The notes beneath the pieces are model-generated. The model had not been told where the DNA came from. It searched no databases and was given only the letters and a program-made list of their open reading frames with translations. Positions 52,125 to 61,217 of a stretch of 64,000 nt of DNA are shown piece after piece. The stretch spans positions 220,016-284,015 of the forward strand of contig NZ_JACXAD010000005.1 of assembly GCF_014699115.1 (NCBI RefSeq). The letters are read 5' to 3'. Source of the stretch: Hymenobacter montanus. GTDB taxonomy: Bacteria > Bacteroidota > Bacteroidia > Cytophagales > Hymenobacteraceae. Made by a program: the position numbers and the translations under genes. Within the stretch, counting starts at the first letter, position 1. Each line of letters opens with the position of its first letter.

Positions 52125-52162
52125 AAATGACTTTTATCATTTTTAGGAATGATTTTCATCAT
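52125..52162. promoter_or_regulatory. Pair of ATGA-N6-TCAT palindromes upstream of Roadblock copy 5
   Basis: Site 1 (52125-52142) is AAATGA-CTTTTA-TCATTT. Site 2 (52149-52162) is ATGA-TTTTCA-TCAT. Centres are about 22 bases apart, two helical turns. They lie about 110-150 bases upstream of the start of the gene at 52014 and could be operators, for example for a Crp/Fnr-type regulator such as the one at 53095. Confidence 0.4.
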
Positions 52163-52600
52163 AAATCGCAACCTTTTTCGCATCCTTTAAAATATAACTT
52201 AAACGTGTTACAACTGGCTAAACCCTTACTCCGGCCCGGCACCGGGCCCAACTCGGATACAGTTCCCACTTCGGCTCCTTGATTTATAGGCTTTGAAAGG
52301 CCTCTGGCCGCCATTAGCAGGCTAATCGGCGGGAATTTACCCTAGCTTTTTTCCTGAGAAACAGCCTTCGCCGGGGCCGCTTTTTACTCGAAATTTAGGG
52401 TCGGACGGCAATCTGCCGTTTTGGTAATTTACGGTTGCGGGGCGAAACGCGCTTGGGCGCTATTTCCGGCCCCTTCCCACGCCGTTTTACCGTCACCCCG
52501 CCGCTGGCCCCGAGCCGGCCCGATGCAGGAAAAAAGTTGCTAGCCTTGGCAACTAAAACATCCCTCCTACCCTGCTCGGACCCGGGCCGGTTGGCAGGCA
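52163..52600. other. Intergenic region
   Basis: About 440 bases between Roadblock copy 5 and the BLUF gene. No gene is seen; an open frame at 52435-52836 is the reverse strand of the BLUF gene. Confidence 0.4.
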
Positions 52601-52894
52601 CTACGGGCGGTAAGCCATGGCCCAGGCGCCGAATTTGCGCTGAGTTAGGGGCTCGTCTGCCAGCTTCACTACGTCGGTATGACGCGGGTCGCGCCGTATT
52701 TTTTCGTACAGGGCCCGCACCACGGACTCCTCCCCCTCGAGCACCTGCACAAACTGCCCGTCGCGGTACAACAGCATACCGCTCACTTCGTGCGCCGTGT
52801 TATAGGTTCGCGATTTGGCTAATAAATCCTGCATGACGGTGTCGGATACGGACAGCAGGGCAGTACTCTGGTAGCTTAGGTGATGGAGTGGCAT
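52601..52894 (-). CDS. BLUF-domain blue-light photoreceptor
   Basis: A 97-residue stand-alone BLUF domain. All flavin-pocket residues are in place: Y8, N32, Q50, W91 and M93, with spacings identical to AppA (Y21, N45, Q63, W104, M106). QVLEGEE and DPRHTDV are family marks. It should bind FAD and rearrange hydrogen bonds on blue-light absorption. There is no output domain, so it probably acts through a partner; the regulators nearby are candidates. Confidence 0.95.
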   Translation of the reverse strand: MPLHHLSYQSTALLSVSDTVMQDLLAKSRTYNTAHEVSGMLLYRDGQFVQVLEGEESVVRALYEKIRRDPRHTDVVKLADEPLTQRKFGAWAMAYRP

Positions 52895-53094
52895 AGACTA
52901 TATCGGCTAACGGCTCGAATACGTGGTTTAAAAATCCTGTTATTGGCTCTCTGGGTCGGGCTCCGCGTAAGCAAGGCAGGGCGGCGCCATATCAAGAAGT
53001 GAGTTAACGCTGCTTGTACTTTAACCTTCCCCGCCGATTTCGTTGGGGTAGTTCGGGATAGTGTGGGCGCCCCCAGGATGCGGGCGTCGCGTGC

Positions 53095-53802
53095 TTAGGC
53101 ATAGAGGGAGACGATCTGGCTCAGGCTGTCGGCCTTCAGGATGGTGACCTGGCTCCCCCGCGTGGCGATAATTCCTTCCTCTTTGAGTTCAGACAGCAAG
53201 CGCGTAGCCGTTTCCTTGGCAGTGCCCACCAGCGAGGCCAGGTCCTCACGGGAGATGCAGATGGCGAAAGGCTGCTGGTCACCTTCCTTGCGGAAAGTAT
53301 GGTACAGCAACAGCAAGGCTTCGGCCAGCCGTTCGCGCACGGGGTTGTAGGCCAGGTGCAGCATTTGCACTTCGGCGTCGCTCAGGGCTTTGGCCATCAT
53401 CTGCATGAGCGAGGTGGAGAACTGCAGGTTGGCCTGCCACACGCGAAAGAAATCGGCGCGCGGAATGCAGCAGACCACGCAGTCGTCGAGCGCGACGGCC
53501 GAGGTGGAGTACCGGGTACCGGCCAGCAGCGAGCGAAAGCCCAGCACGTCGCCGGCCTTGGCTAGCCGCACGATTTGCTCCTTGCCATCGTGGGTGGATT
53601 TGGTAACCTTGATTTTGCCTTGCTTCACGCAATGCAGACCCGCAGTCAGGCTGCCCTCCATAAAAATTCGCTCTCCTTTCTGGTAGCGATGCGAGACTTT
53701 GTTATTCGATATTAAGTCCAATTCCTCGCGCTGGCAGCAGCCCATTAAAGGGCTTCGGCTACTAGGGCAGCTGCTGCAAACCGGGTCAGTATATTTTTCC
53801 AT
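53095..53802 (-). CDS. Crp/Fnr-family transcription regulator
   Basis: A 235-residue protein from ATG 53802; the in-frame GTG at 53811 adds 3 residues. The N-terminus has a cysteine group (C-x2-C, then GCC within MGCCQREEL), which could bind an Fe-S cluster as in Fnr. The cNMP-binding-like barrel includes KGERIFMEGSLTAGLHCVKQ and GDVLGFRSLLAG. The HTH is ISREDLASLVGTAKETATRL (about 188-207). The ligand is uncertain; the cysteines favour redox or O2 sensing. It may control nearby genes. Confidence 0.9.
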   Translation of the reverse strand: MEKYTDPVCSSCPSSRSPLMGCCQREELDLISNNKVSHRYQKGERIFMEGSLTAGLHCVKQGKIKVTKSTHDGKEQIVRLAKAGDVLGFRSLLAGTRYSTSAVALDDCVVCCIPRADFFRVWQANLQFSTSLMQMMAKALSDAEVQMLHLAYNPVRERLAEALLLLYHTFRKEGDQQPFAICISREDLASLVGTAKETATRLLSELKEEGIIATRGSQVTILKADSLSQIVSLYA

Positions 53803-53976
53803 ATAAGTCACAAGGTTATAGCGCGAATAGGTTTAGGCTATCAAATATACGCCGCTCTTTACATTTCCAACATTTCAAACCAGCTATTTTCAGTACTTAT
53901 CCCGCAAATTGTCTATTTGAACGCGCATAATGCCCTTTTAAACGAGTATGGCGAATGGCCAGGGGCCGCAAACAGC

Positions 53977-54010
53977 AAGGCCAGCCCCCGGGTCGGGAGC
54001 TGGCCTTTAC
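53977..54010. terminator. Terminator of odhB
   Basis: A 9-bp perfect stem (AAGGCCAGC with GCTGGCCTT), 13-nt loop, just beyond the minus-strand odhB stop. Confidence 0.6.
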
Positions 54011-54028
54011 CAAACGAGTATTATACTA

Positions 54029-55717
54029 TTATACCCCGAGCAGCAACCGGGTAGGATCTTCGAGCAGCTCCTTCACGCGCACCAGGAAACTCACCGATTC
54101 GCGGCCGTCGATGATGCGGTGGTCGTAGCTCAGGGCCAGGTACATCATCGGGCGGATTACCACCTGCCCGTTCTCGGCAACCGGGCGGGGCACGATGTTG
54201 TGCATGCCCAGAATGGCCGATTGCGGGGCGTTAATAATCGGAGTGCTCATCATCGAGCCAAACACGCCGCCGTTGGTAATGGTAAACGTGCCGCCCGTCA
54301 TTTGCTCGATGGTGAGCTTATTATCACGGGCCAGGGTGGCCAGCCGCACCACTTCTTTCTCGATGCCATCGAAGGAGAGCTGCTCGGCGTTGCGGATAAC
54401 CGGCACCACCAGTCCCTTCGGCGCCGACACGGCGATGCTAATGTCGCAGAAATCGTTGAATACGATGTCGGTGCCGTCGATTTGCGCGTTCACTGAGGGC
54501 CACTCTTGCAGGGCCACGCACACGGCCTTGGTGAAGAAAGACATGAAGCCGAGGCCCACCCCGTTTTTCTCCTTGAACTTGTCTTTGAACTTGGTGCGCA
54601 GGTCCATGATGGGCTGCATGTTCACCTCGTTGAAGGTGGTGAGCATGGCAGTCTCGTTCTTCACCGACACCAGGCGGCGCGATACCGTCTTGCGCAGGTT
54701 CGACATCCGCTCGCGGCGCTGGTTGCGGCTTCCCGCCGCCGGGCTGCCGGAAGCCGGGGTAGCCGGAGCAGCAGGGGCCGCCTGGGGGGCCGCGGCTGCG
54801 GGCACAGCAGGCCGGGCCTGGGCATTCTGCGCGTCTTCTTTCGTAATGCGGCCATCGCGGCCGGTACCGGCCACGTCGCTCGCCGAAATTCCTTTTTCAC
54901 TCAGGATTTTGCCCGCGGCCGGCGAAGGCACTCCCGTGGCATACGTAGCGGCGCCCGCGCTGGCGGGCGCCGAGGCCAGTGCCGCCACCGGCGCCGCTTG
55001 AGCCGCCGAGGCGGCGGGAGCCGGAGCAGCAGCGGCCCCGCCGCCCTCGATTCGGGCAATCACGGTGCCGATGGCAATGGTTTCGCCCTCCTTCACGGCG
55101 TGGCGCAGGGTGCCACTCCCCTCCGCGGGTAGCTCAAACGTGGCCTTGTCCGATTCGAGCTCGGCAATTACCTCGTCGCGGCTCACCTGAGCGCCGTCGG
55201 GCTTCAGCCATTTGGCCACCGTCACCTCGGTAATGGATTCGCCCACGGTGGGGATCTTCATCTCGATCGAGCCACCACCAGAGGCCGGGGCACCGGAAAC
55301 TGCGGGACTAGCCGCGGGCGCACCGGGCGTAGCCGGGTCGGTGCTGGCTTTGCCTTCGGGCGCGCCGCCGTAGCCGGACTGGTCGCTGGCCTGGGGGTTT
55401 TGCTCGCCTTTGCCCACGGGGTCGGCCCCCGCAGCCGGGGCGCTAGCCGCAGGGGACGCGGGCGGGGGGGCCGTACTGCCCGCCGCTCCATCCAGGTCGG
55501 CAATGATGGCACCGATGCCGATAGTCTCGCCTTCCGCTACGCGAATTTTCAGCACGCCATCGGCTTCGGCGGGCAGCTCGAACGTAGCCTTGTCCGATTC
55601 GAGCTCGGCAATCACTTCATCGCGCTTCACGGCCTCGCCGTCTTTCTTAAGCCACTTGGCAATCGTGACTTCGGTGATGGATTCGCCAACGGCGGGAATT
55701 TTGATTTCGAGGGGCAT
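54029..55717 (-). CDS. odhB: 2-oxoglutarate dehydrogenase E2 (dihydrolipoyllysine succinyltransferase) with two lipoyl domains
   Basis: A 562-residue protein. Two tandem lipoyl domains (about 1-77 and 145-220), each with D-K-A at the lipoylation site ([14 protein letters not shown]). An Ala/Pro linker precedes the peripheral-subunit-binding domain ([33 protein letters not shown]), which docks E1 or E3. The catalytic domain ends [20 protein letters not shown], with the His-Asp pair of the acyltransferase. It transfers the succinyl group to CoA in the TCA cycle. Typical E2o has one lipoyl domain, so two is unusual but seen in Bacteroidota. sucA lies 242 bases upstream. Confidence 0.95.
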   Translation of the reverse strand: MPLEIKIPAVGESITEVTIAKWLKKDGEAVKRDEVIAELESDKATFELPAEADGVLKIRVAEGETIGIGAIIADLDGAAGSTAPPPASPAASAPAAGADPVGKGEQNPQASDQSGYGGAPEGKASTDPATPGAPAASPAVSGAPASGGGSIEMKIPTVGESITEVTVAKWLKPDGAQVSRDEVIAELESDKATFELPAEGSGTLRHAVKEGETIAIGTVIARIEGGGAAAAPAPAASAAQAAPVAALASAPASAGAATYATGVPSPAAGKILSEKGISASDVAGTGRDGRITKEDAQNAQARPAVPAAAAPQAAPAAPATPASGSPAAGSRNQRRERMSNLRKTVSRRLVSVKNETAMLTTFNEVNMQPIMDLRTKFKDKFKEKNGVGLGFMSFFTKAVCVALQEWPSVNAQIDGTDIVFNDFCDISIAVSAPKGLVVPVIRNAEQLSFDGIEKEVVRLATLARDNKLTIEQMTGGTFTITNGGVFGSMMSTPIINAPQSAILGMHNIVPRPVAENGQVVIRPMMYLALSYDHRIIDGRESVSFLVRVKELLEDPTRLLLGV

Positions 55718-55959
55718 GAGGAAAGAAAGTTGAATTCAGTAATTCAGAAAACACTGCCGCGATGGCTTGCGAAGGGCAGAATGACGGAAGGACTGCCGGG
55801 ACCTGATGGTATCCGGCCGGACACCTCTCAGGATCTCAGCCTAACGCGGATTGGGGGTCGGCACCGGGCTTTCGCGGGGTAATTGCCCGGCTTCGGCTAC
55901 GTTGGGCCGGGCCGCTGAAAGGTTGGGATTCGTTTTAGCCGCGCCACCTTATTAGTCCG

Positions 55960-58884
55960 TTAGTCCGTGACCTTTTTATCGGCCACCTCGACTACATCCT
56001 TGATGTTGGCGTCCGCCACTGCTGCCTGGGGCTTATCGAACGCCCGGGCCACCAGCTCCTTCTGCTCCCGGACGTGAATCTTGTTGTAGCCCGTGGCCGG
56101 CGAAGCCGAGGGCTTGCGCGAAACCACATCTTCGAGCTCGCGGCGCAGGTAGCGGAGCATGTAGTTCCAGTAGCCCATGTTTTCGGGCTCTTCCTGGATC
56201 CAGTACAGCTTGGCTTTGGGGTACTTGGCCAGCTCGGCCTGGAGCTGCTTTTGGGGAAAGGGGTGCAACTGCTCGAGGCGCACAATGGCCACGTCGGTGC
56301 GGTCAGCCGTGCGCTGCTCCTCCAGCAGGTCGAAATACACTTTGCCCGAGCACAGCAGCACCCGCTTCACTTTCTTCGCGTCGGCAAAGGTGTCGCCCAG
56401 CACCTCGCGGAAGGTGCCGCTGGTGAATTCCTCGACCGGCGACACGCACAGCGGGTGGCGCAGCATGGACTTGGGCGACATCACCACCAGCGGCTTGCGG
56501 AAGCTCCAGGCGAGCTGCCGGCGCAGGGCGTGGAAGAAGTTGGCCGGGGTAGTCATGTTGGCCACCACGATGTTGTGTTCGGCGGCGAGCTGCAGGAACC
56601 GCTCGGGGCGGGCGTTGGAGTGCTCCGGGCCCTGGCCTTCGTAGCCGTGGGGCAGCAGCATCACCACCCCATTCATGCGCTGCCACTTGCTTTCGCTGCT
56701 CACCACGAACTGGTCAATCATGGTTTGGGCGCCGTTGGCGAAGTCGCCGAACTGCGCCTCCCACACCACCAGGGCGGTGGGGTTGGCCATGGCGTAGCCG
56801 AATTCAAAGCCCAGCACGGCGTACTCACTCAGCAACGAGTTGAAGATGCGCAGGTTCTCATGCTCGCCCTCCATGTGGTTGAGCGAGGTGTAGGGCGCGC
56901 TGGTCTCGGCGTCGTGCAACACGGCGTGCCGGTGCGAGAACGTACCGCGCTGGCAGTCCTGGCCGCTCACGCGCACGATGTGGTTTTCCGTCAGCAGCGA
57001 GCCGTAGGCCAGCAGCTCGGCCGCCGCCCAGTTCAGCACGCGGGTCTCGTAGAACATTTTGCGGCGCTCCTTCAGCAGGTTATCGATCTGCTTGATGGGC
57101 CTGAAGCCTTCGGGAATCGTGGTCAGCGCCTGGGCCACGCGCTGCACGGTGGCTTCGCTGATGCCCGTTTCGGGCGAGCGTTCGAAGTCCTCGGGCTGGG
57201 AGCGGCGCAGGCTGCGCCACTCGTTTTCCAGGGCCTGGTACTTATAAGGTAAGGGCTTCTGCTTCACCAGGTCGAGGCGCGCCTGCAGGGTGTCGCGGAA
57301 CTCCTTGTCCATCTGCGCCGCGAGCTCGGCGTCGACGTCGCCGCGCTGCACCAGCATGGCGTTGTACACCTCGCGCGGATTGGGGTGCTTCGAGATGATG
57401 TTGTAGAGCGTGGGCTGGGTAAACTTGGGCTCGTCCGACTCGTTGTGGCCGTGGCGGCGGTAGCACACCATGTCGATGAAGATGTCGGCGTGGAACTGCT
57501 GGCGGTACTCGGTGGCCAGTTGCACGGCAAACACCACCGCTTCGGGGTTGTCGCCGTTCACGTGCATCACCGGGGCATCGATGATTTTGGCCAGGTCGGT
57601 CGAGTAAATCGACGAGCGGGCATCCTCGAAGTCGGTGGTGAAGCCGACCTGGTTGTTGATGACGAAATGGATGGTGCCACCGGTCTTGTACCCTTCGAGC
57701 AGCGACATCTGGGTGAGCTCGTAGCCGATGCCCTGGCCCGCCAGGGCGGCGTCGCCGTGAATCAGGATGGGCAGAATCTGGTGGTAGTCGTTGCCGTACT
57801 GGTGTTCGATCTTGGCCCGCACGAAGCCTTCCACTACCGGGTTTACCGCTTCCAGGTGCGAGGGGTTGGGCGCCAGCTTCAGGTTAACCCGCTGGCCGCC
57901 GCTGGCTTCGACTTCCGACGAGTAGCCCATGTGGTACTTCACGTCGCCATCGCCCATGGTGAGGTCGGGCACGGCGGTGCCTTCGAACTCCGAGAAAATC
58001 TGCTCGTAGGTCTTGCCCATGATGTTGGCCAGCACGTTTAGGCGGCCGCGGTGGGCCATGCCAATCATCACCTCCCGCACCCCCAGCTCGGCCGCCTTCC
58101 CAATGATGGCGTCGAGCGCAGGAATGGTGGTTTCGCCGCCTTCGAGCGAGAAGCGCTTCTGCCCCAGAAACTTGGTGTGCAGGAAGTTCTCGAAAACAAC
58201 GGCCTCGTTGAGCTTTTTCAGGATGCGCTTCTTGTACTCCACGCCGGGGTTGAAGGCCAGCGAATCGCGCTCCACTTTTTCGCGGAACCAGTCGAGTACC
58301 TGCGGGTCGCGGATGTACATGTACTCGAAGCCAATGGGGCCGGTATAGATTTTTTCCAGCGCGGCCACGATGTCGCGCAGGGTGGCCCGCGGCCCGAGGC
58401 CCAGGCCTTCACCATTCCGGAACACCGAATCCATATCGGCCTCGCTCAAGCCGAAATCGGTCAGGTCGAGGCGGGCTTTGCGGTCCTTGCGCTCGCGGAC
58501 GGGGTTGGTTTTGGCCCGCAGGTGGCCGCGGCTGCGGTAGGCGTGGATGAGGTTGCGAACGGCCGTTTCCTTATCGGCTGCCACTTCGCCGTTGGCCAGG
58601 CCGGGGGCGTTGTTGGTAGAAGCCTCGGTGTTGAGCACCCCGTAATCGTTGGGCTGGGGCCCGGGGGGCGTAGCGGGCTTGGGGGCGCTGGTGGGCGCCC
58701 CGGGGGTGGCGCTGCCGTTGCCAGGCACTACGGGAGCTCCTTCGGGAAATTGCTGCGAGAAGTCGAATCCCTCAAAGAACTTACGCCAGCCAAAATCCAC
58801 TGATTCCGGGTTTTGCTGGTAGGCTTGGTATAACGCTTCGATGGCCACCGCGTCGGCGTTGGCGATGTACGAGTATGAATCCAT
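55960..58884 (-). CDS. sucA: 2-oxoglutarate dehydrogenase E1 component
   Basis: A 974-residue protein; ATG 58884 is chosen because it begins MDSYSYIANADAVAIEALYQ, the conserved N-terminus that docks E2. The thiamine-diphosphate region has GMAHRGRLNVLANI, HGDAALAGQG and INNQVGFTT. The transketolase C-terminal half carries RGTFSHRHAVL, VVWEAQFGDFANGAQTMIDQ and LLPHGYEGQGPEHS. It decarboxylates 2-oxoglutarate and reductively succinylates the lipoyl groups of odhB. Promoter at 58911-58940. Length fits the family. Confidence 0.97.
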   Translation of the reverse strand: MDSYSYIANADAVAIEALYQAYQQNPESVDFGWRKFFEGFDFSQQFPEGAPVVPGNGSATPGAPTSAPKPATPPGPQPNDYGVLNTEASTNNAPGLANGEVAADKETAVRNLIHAYRSRGHLRAKTNPVRERKDRKARLDLTDFGLSEADMDSVFRNGEGLGLGPRATLRDIVAALEKIYTGPIGFEYMYIRDPQVLDWFREKVERDSLAFNPGVEYKKRILKKLNEAVVFENFLHTKFLGQKRFSLEGGETTIPALDAIIGKAAELGVREVMIGMAHRGRLNVLANIMGKTYEQIFSEFEGTAVPDLTMGDGDVKYHMGYSSEVEASGGQRVNLKLAPNPSHLEAVNPVVEGFVRAKIEHQYGNDYHQILPILIHGDAALAGQGIGYELTQMSLLEGYKTGGTIHFVINNQVGFTTDFEDARSSIYSTDLAKIIDAPVMHVNGDNPEAVVFAVQLATEYRQQFHADIFIDMVCYRRHGHNESDEPKFTQPTLYNIISKHPNPREVYNAMLVQRGDVDAELAAQMDKEFRDTLQARLDLVKQKPLPYKYQALENEWRSLRRSQPEDFERSPETGISEATVQRVAQALTTIPEGFRPIKQIDNLLKERRKMFYETRVLNWAAAELLAYGSLLTENHIVRVSGQDCQRGTFSHRHAVLHDAETSAPYTSLNHMEGEHENLRIFNSLLSEYAVLGFEFGYAMANPTALVVWEAQFGDFANGAQTMIDQFVVSSESKWQRMNGVVMLLPHGYEGQGPEHSNARPERFLQLAAEHNIVVANMTTPANFFHALRRQLAWSFRKPLVVMSPKSMLRHPLCVSPVEEFTSGTFREVLGDTFADAKKVKRVLLCSGKVYFDLLEEQRTADRTDVAIVRLEQLHPFPQKQLQAELAKYPKAKLYWIQEEPENMGYWNYMLRYLRRELEDVVSRKPSASPATGYNKIHVREQKELVARAFDKPQAAVADANIKDVVEVADKKVTD

Positions 58885-59290
58885 GGAAAAGCAGCTTAGG
58901 TAAGGCCGCGTAAAAGTAAGGCGCTTATAATTCAGGCAAAAACCTGTATTCGGGTACACGAATTTATCTCCTGATCAGCAATATAGCTGTTTACTAATAG
59001 AGACCTAAGCGGGTTGGGCGGCCAATTTATTAAAAATCCTGAATAGCCGAAGGCTCTTCCGGGCCTGGTGGCCTTTTGCTTTTTCAGCTTTAACGGCATT
59101 TCGGCGCCGCCCGGGCACAATTTCCCTGAGCCCCCTACAACAATATTATTCAGCGGCTACGGGCTTATGAGCCTATATTCTTCTTCGGCAAAACCTATCT
59201 ATAGGGCTCGTTGTTAACCATTTTATCGACTTCAAAAATTATGTTACCCCTATACTATTAAATCAATATTACCCAATAAAAAATCATCAA
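58885..59290. other. Divergent intergenic region sucA / 3D-domain gene
   Basis: Contains the sucA promoter. The right half is AT-rich. No further gene or hairpin recognised. Confidence 0.5.
58911..58940 (-). promoter_or_regulatory. Promoter of sucA-odhB
   Basis: On the minus strand, TTTG (58940-58937), 18 bases, TACTTTTA (58918-58911), then about 27 bases to the ATG. This is the best-formed Bacteroidota promoter in the window. Confidence 0.65.
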
Positions 59291-59818
59291 ATGAATACTA
59301 TAAGATTGTCTGTACAAGCTATACTAGCAGTTACCGCGCTCACGACGGCATTTCTCGACTCCAGGCCAAGCAACCAGGACGCCGGACCAGCTATCACAAC
59401 AGCTGAAAAAGCAGCCTCGCAACGCAGCCTATACCGTAAGGCGAAGGCTAAACCGTATGGCGCCTCCGCCCCCACGTATACCGTGACGGCAACCGTGTAC
59501 GAGGCCGTGCCGGGGCAGACCGACCAGGAGCCATTCGTGACGGCCGACAACTCCCGCATTAAGCCGCACTACGGCACCCGCAAGCGCTGGGTGGCCTTGT
59601 CGCGTGATTTGCTCAGGCCCTGGGGCGGCCACTTTGATTTTGGGGACACGGTGCGCGTAATCGGCATCTCGGAGCGGCTGGATGGTGTGTACACCATTCA
59701 CGACACCATGGCCCGGCGGCACCGCCGCTACCTGGATGTGCTGGCCCACCCCAGCGAAAACCTGGACATTTTTGCCAGAGGAGTAAAAATCAGAAAAGTG
59801 GTTTCGGAGTGGGACTGA
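59291..59818 (+). CDS. Secreted 3D-domain (RlpA-like double-psi beta-barrel) protein
   Basis: A 175-residue protein. Hydrophobic N-terminus (MNTIRLSVQAILAVTALTTA) likely a signal. The C-terminal domain has TVTATVYEAVPGQTDQEPFV, RWVALSRDLL, GDTVRVIGISERLDGVYTIH and D-T-M-x-R, matching the 3D domain named for three conserved Asp, as in lytic transglycosylase MltA and RlpA-like folds. It may bind or cleave peptidoglycan in the periplasm (inference). AT-rich upstream region. Confidence 0.82.
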   Translation: MNTIRLSVQAILAVTALTTAFLDSRPSNQDAGPAITTAEKAASQRSLYRKAKAKPYGASAPTYTVTATVYEAVPGQTDQEPFVTADNSRIKPHYGTRKRWVALSRDLLRPWGGHFDFGDTVRVIGISERLDGVYTIHDTMARRHRRYLDVLAHPSENLDIFARGVKIRKVVSEWD

Positions 59819-59839
59819 GCCGCCGTTTTACCTGCACGC

Positions 59840-59890
59840 TACGCCCGCAATGCCTTACCGGGTTTAGCGCGGCAAGGCATTGCGGGCGTA
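59840..59890. terminator. Hairpin between convergent genes
   Basis: A perfect 17-bp stem (59840-59856 with 59874-59890) with a 17-nt loop, between the 3D-domain gene and the MRJP gene. There is no T run on either side, so it may be a palindromic repeat instead. Confidence 0.6.
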
Positions 59891-59910
59891 ACAACCAGCC
59901 GAGCGGCGGC

Positions 59911-61098
59911 TTATTTGGGCTGGGCCATTTTAAAAATGCGGAAGGGCTGGCGGGGCTGCCCCACCCCCTTGTTCCAGGTGGGGGTTTTGTGAATAGCCGA
60001 GGTAGCCACGTACAGGTTGCCGTCGGCCGCCCAGCTGTAGGTATCCGGCCACTGCAGGCGGGCGTCTTTGGCCACGGTTTCGATGGTGCCGGCGGGGGTG
60101 CGGCGCAACAGGGCGCTTTGCTCAAAAGAAGTGAGGTAGACGTTGTTGGCGGCATCGATTTCCAGGCCGTCGGAAGCCGGAATCCCGCCCACGGTTTCGA
60201 CCTGCCGGCCGAGCTCGGCTTCGCTAAGCGCGGCATCGCGCAGGGCGGCGGTTTTGATGCGGTACAGCGTATGGCCGGTGAGCGGACAGTAATAGAGGTA
60301 GGTGTTGTCGGTGCTCAGCGCGATGCCGTCGGCGTTGAACTGGGCGGGCTTGCCCTGGGCATCAATCATGGGATGGCCTTCCGCCTGTACGACCAAGCCC
60401 TTGGCTGCTTTGGTGGATGGGTGGCTGGCCAGCAAGCGGCGGGATTTAAGGGTTTTTAAATCGACCACCACGAGGGCTCCGAGGCCGGATTCCGTCAGGT
60501 AGGCGTAGTTGTTTTGCAAATCAATCCGCACGTCGTTGAGGTAAGATTTGCGCGGGGCCACGCTTTCCGGGAACGGGATGGTGAGCAGCACCTGGTTGGT
60601 CTGGGGGTCGGTTTTCACCAGCTTGGGGCCGCCCGGCACGGTGAGCTTCAGGCCCGGGGCGGCGGGGTCGAGCACCCACACCTTGCCCGACTTATCGGCG
60701 AATACGGTTTGGGGGCAGATCCAGTGCTTCAGGGGCTCGTTTTTCACCGAGTCGTTCCACTGGCACCAGCCGGCATCAGGGTAGGGCTTGAGGGTGTTGT
60801 GGGGGCCGACTTCGGCCACGGGGTACACGGGGTTGTAGTCCCAGCGCGGGAAGCAGGCCAGGACCTTACCGCCGGGCGCCACGGCCACCCCCACCATTTG
60901 CGGATCGGTGAACTCCGCCACCACCTGCAAGGGTGAGCTGGTCGGCGCCGCGCTCGCGGGGGCCGCAGTTGAGTCGGGACTGGCCGCGCTGCCGGGGCGC
61001 TGCCCGGTGCCATTGGGTGATGAGCAACTGCCCAGCCAGAGGCCCGTAGCCGCCAGGATGACCAAGCGGCCGGGCCGGAAAATGCAAGAAAAGAACAT
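59911..61098 (-). CDS. Major royal jelly / L-dopachrome tautomerase-related lipoprotein
   Basis: A 395-residue protein from ATG 61098 with lipobox L-G-S-C (MFFSCIFRPGRLVILAATGL). The six-bladed beta-propeller has MVGVAVAPGGKVLACFPRWD, GHPMIDAQGKPAQFNADGIA, YLYYCPLTGHTLYRIKTAAL and ASDGLEIDAANNVYLTSFE, matching the MRJP/yellow-like family widespread in bacteria. DGLEID and PDTYSWAADG repeats are characteristic. Substrate unknown. A terminator lies just upstream, so it has its own promoter. Confidence 0.9.
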   Translation of the reverse strand: MFFSCIFRPGRLVILAATGLWLGSCSSPNGTGQRPGSAASPDSTAAPASAAPTSSPLQVVAEFTDPQMVGVAVAPGGKVLACFPRWDYNPVYPVAEVGPHNTLKPYPDAGWCQWNDSVKNEPLKHWICPQTVFADKSGKVWVLDPAAPGLKLTVPGGPKLVKTDPQTNQVLLTIPFPESVAPRKSYLNDVRIDLQNNYAYLTESGLGALVVVDLKTLKSRRLLASHPSTKAAKGLVVQAEGHPMIDAQGKPAQFNADGIALSTDNTYLYYCPLTGHTLYRIKTAALRDAALSEAELGRQVETVGGIPASDGLEIDAANNVYLTSFEQSALLRRTPAGTIETVAKDARLQWPDTYSWAADGNLYVATSAIHKTPTWNKGVGQPRQPFRIFKMAQPK

Positions 61099-61133
61099 CG
61101 CGTAAGGTGTGGTGGAAAGGGTTGAAAAAAAGA

Positions 61134-61164
61134 AAACCTCAGCCCAATTAGGGCTGAGGTTTAG
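61134..61164. terminator. Terminator at end of the 62781-61218 operon
   Basis: A 12-bp perfect stem (AAACCTCAGCCC with GGGCTGAGGTTT), AATTA loop. Confidence 0.85.
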
Positions 61165-61217
61165 CATACGGCCGGCCGGCACTTATGGTGGGCAAATGCC
61201 GGCGGTTAGCTCGTCGC

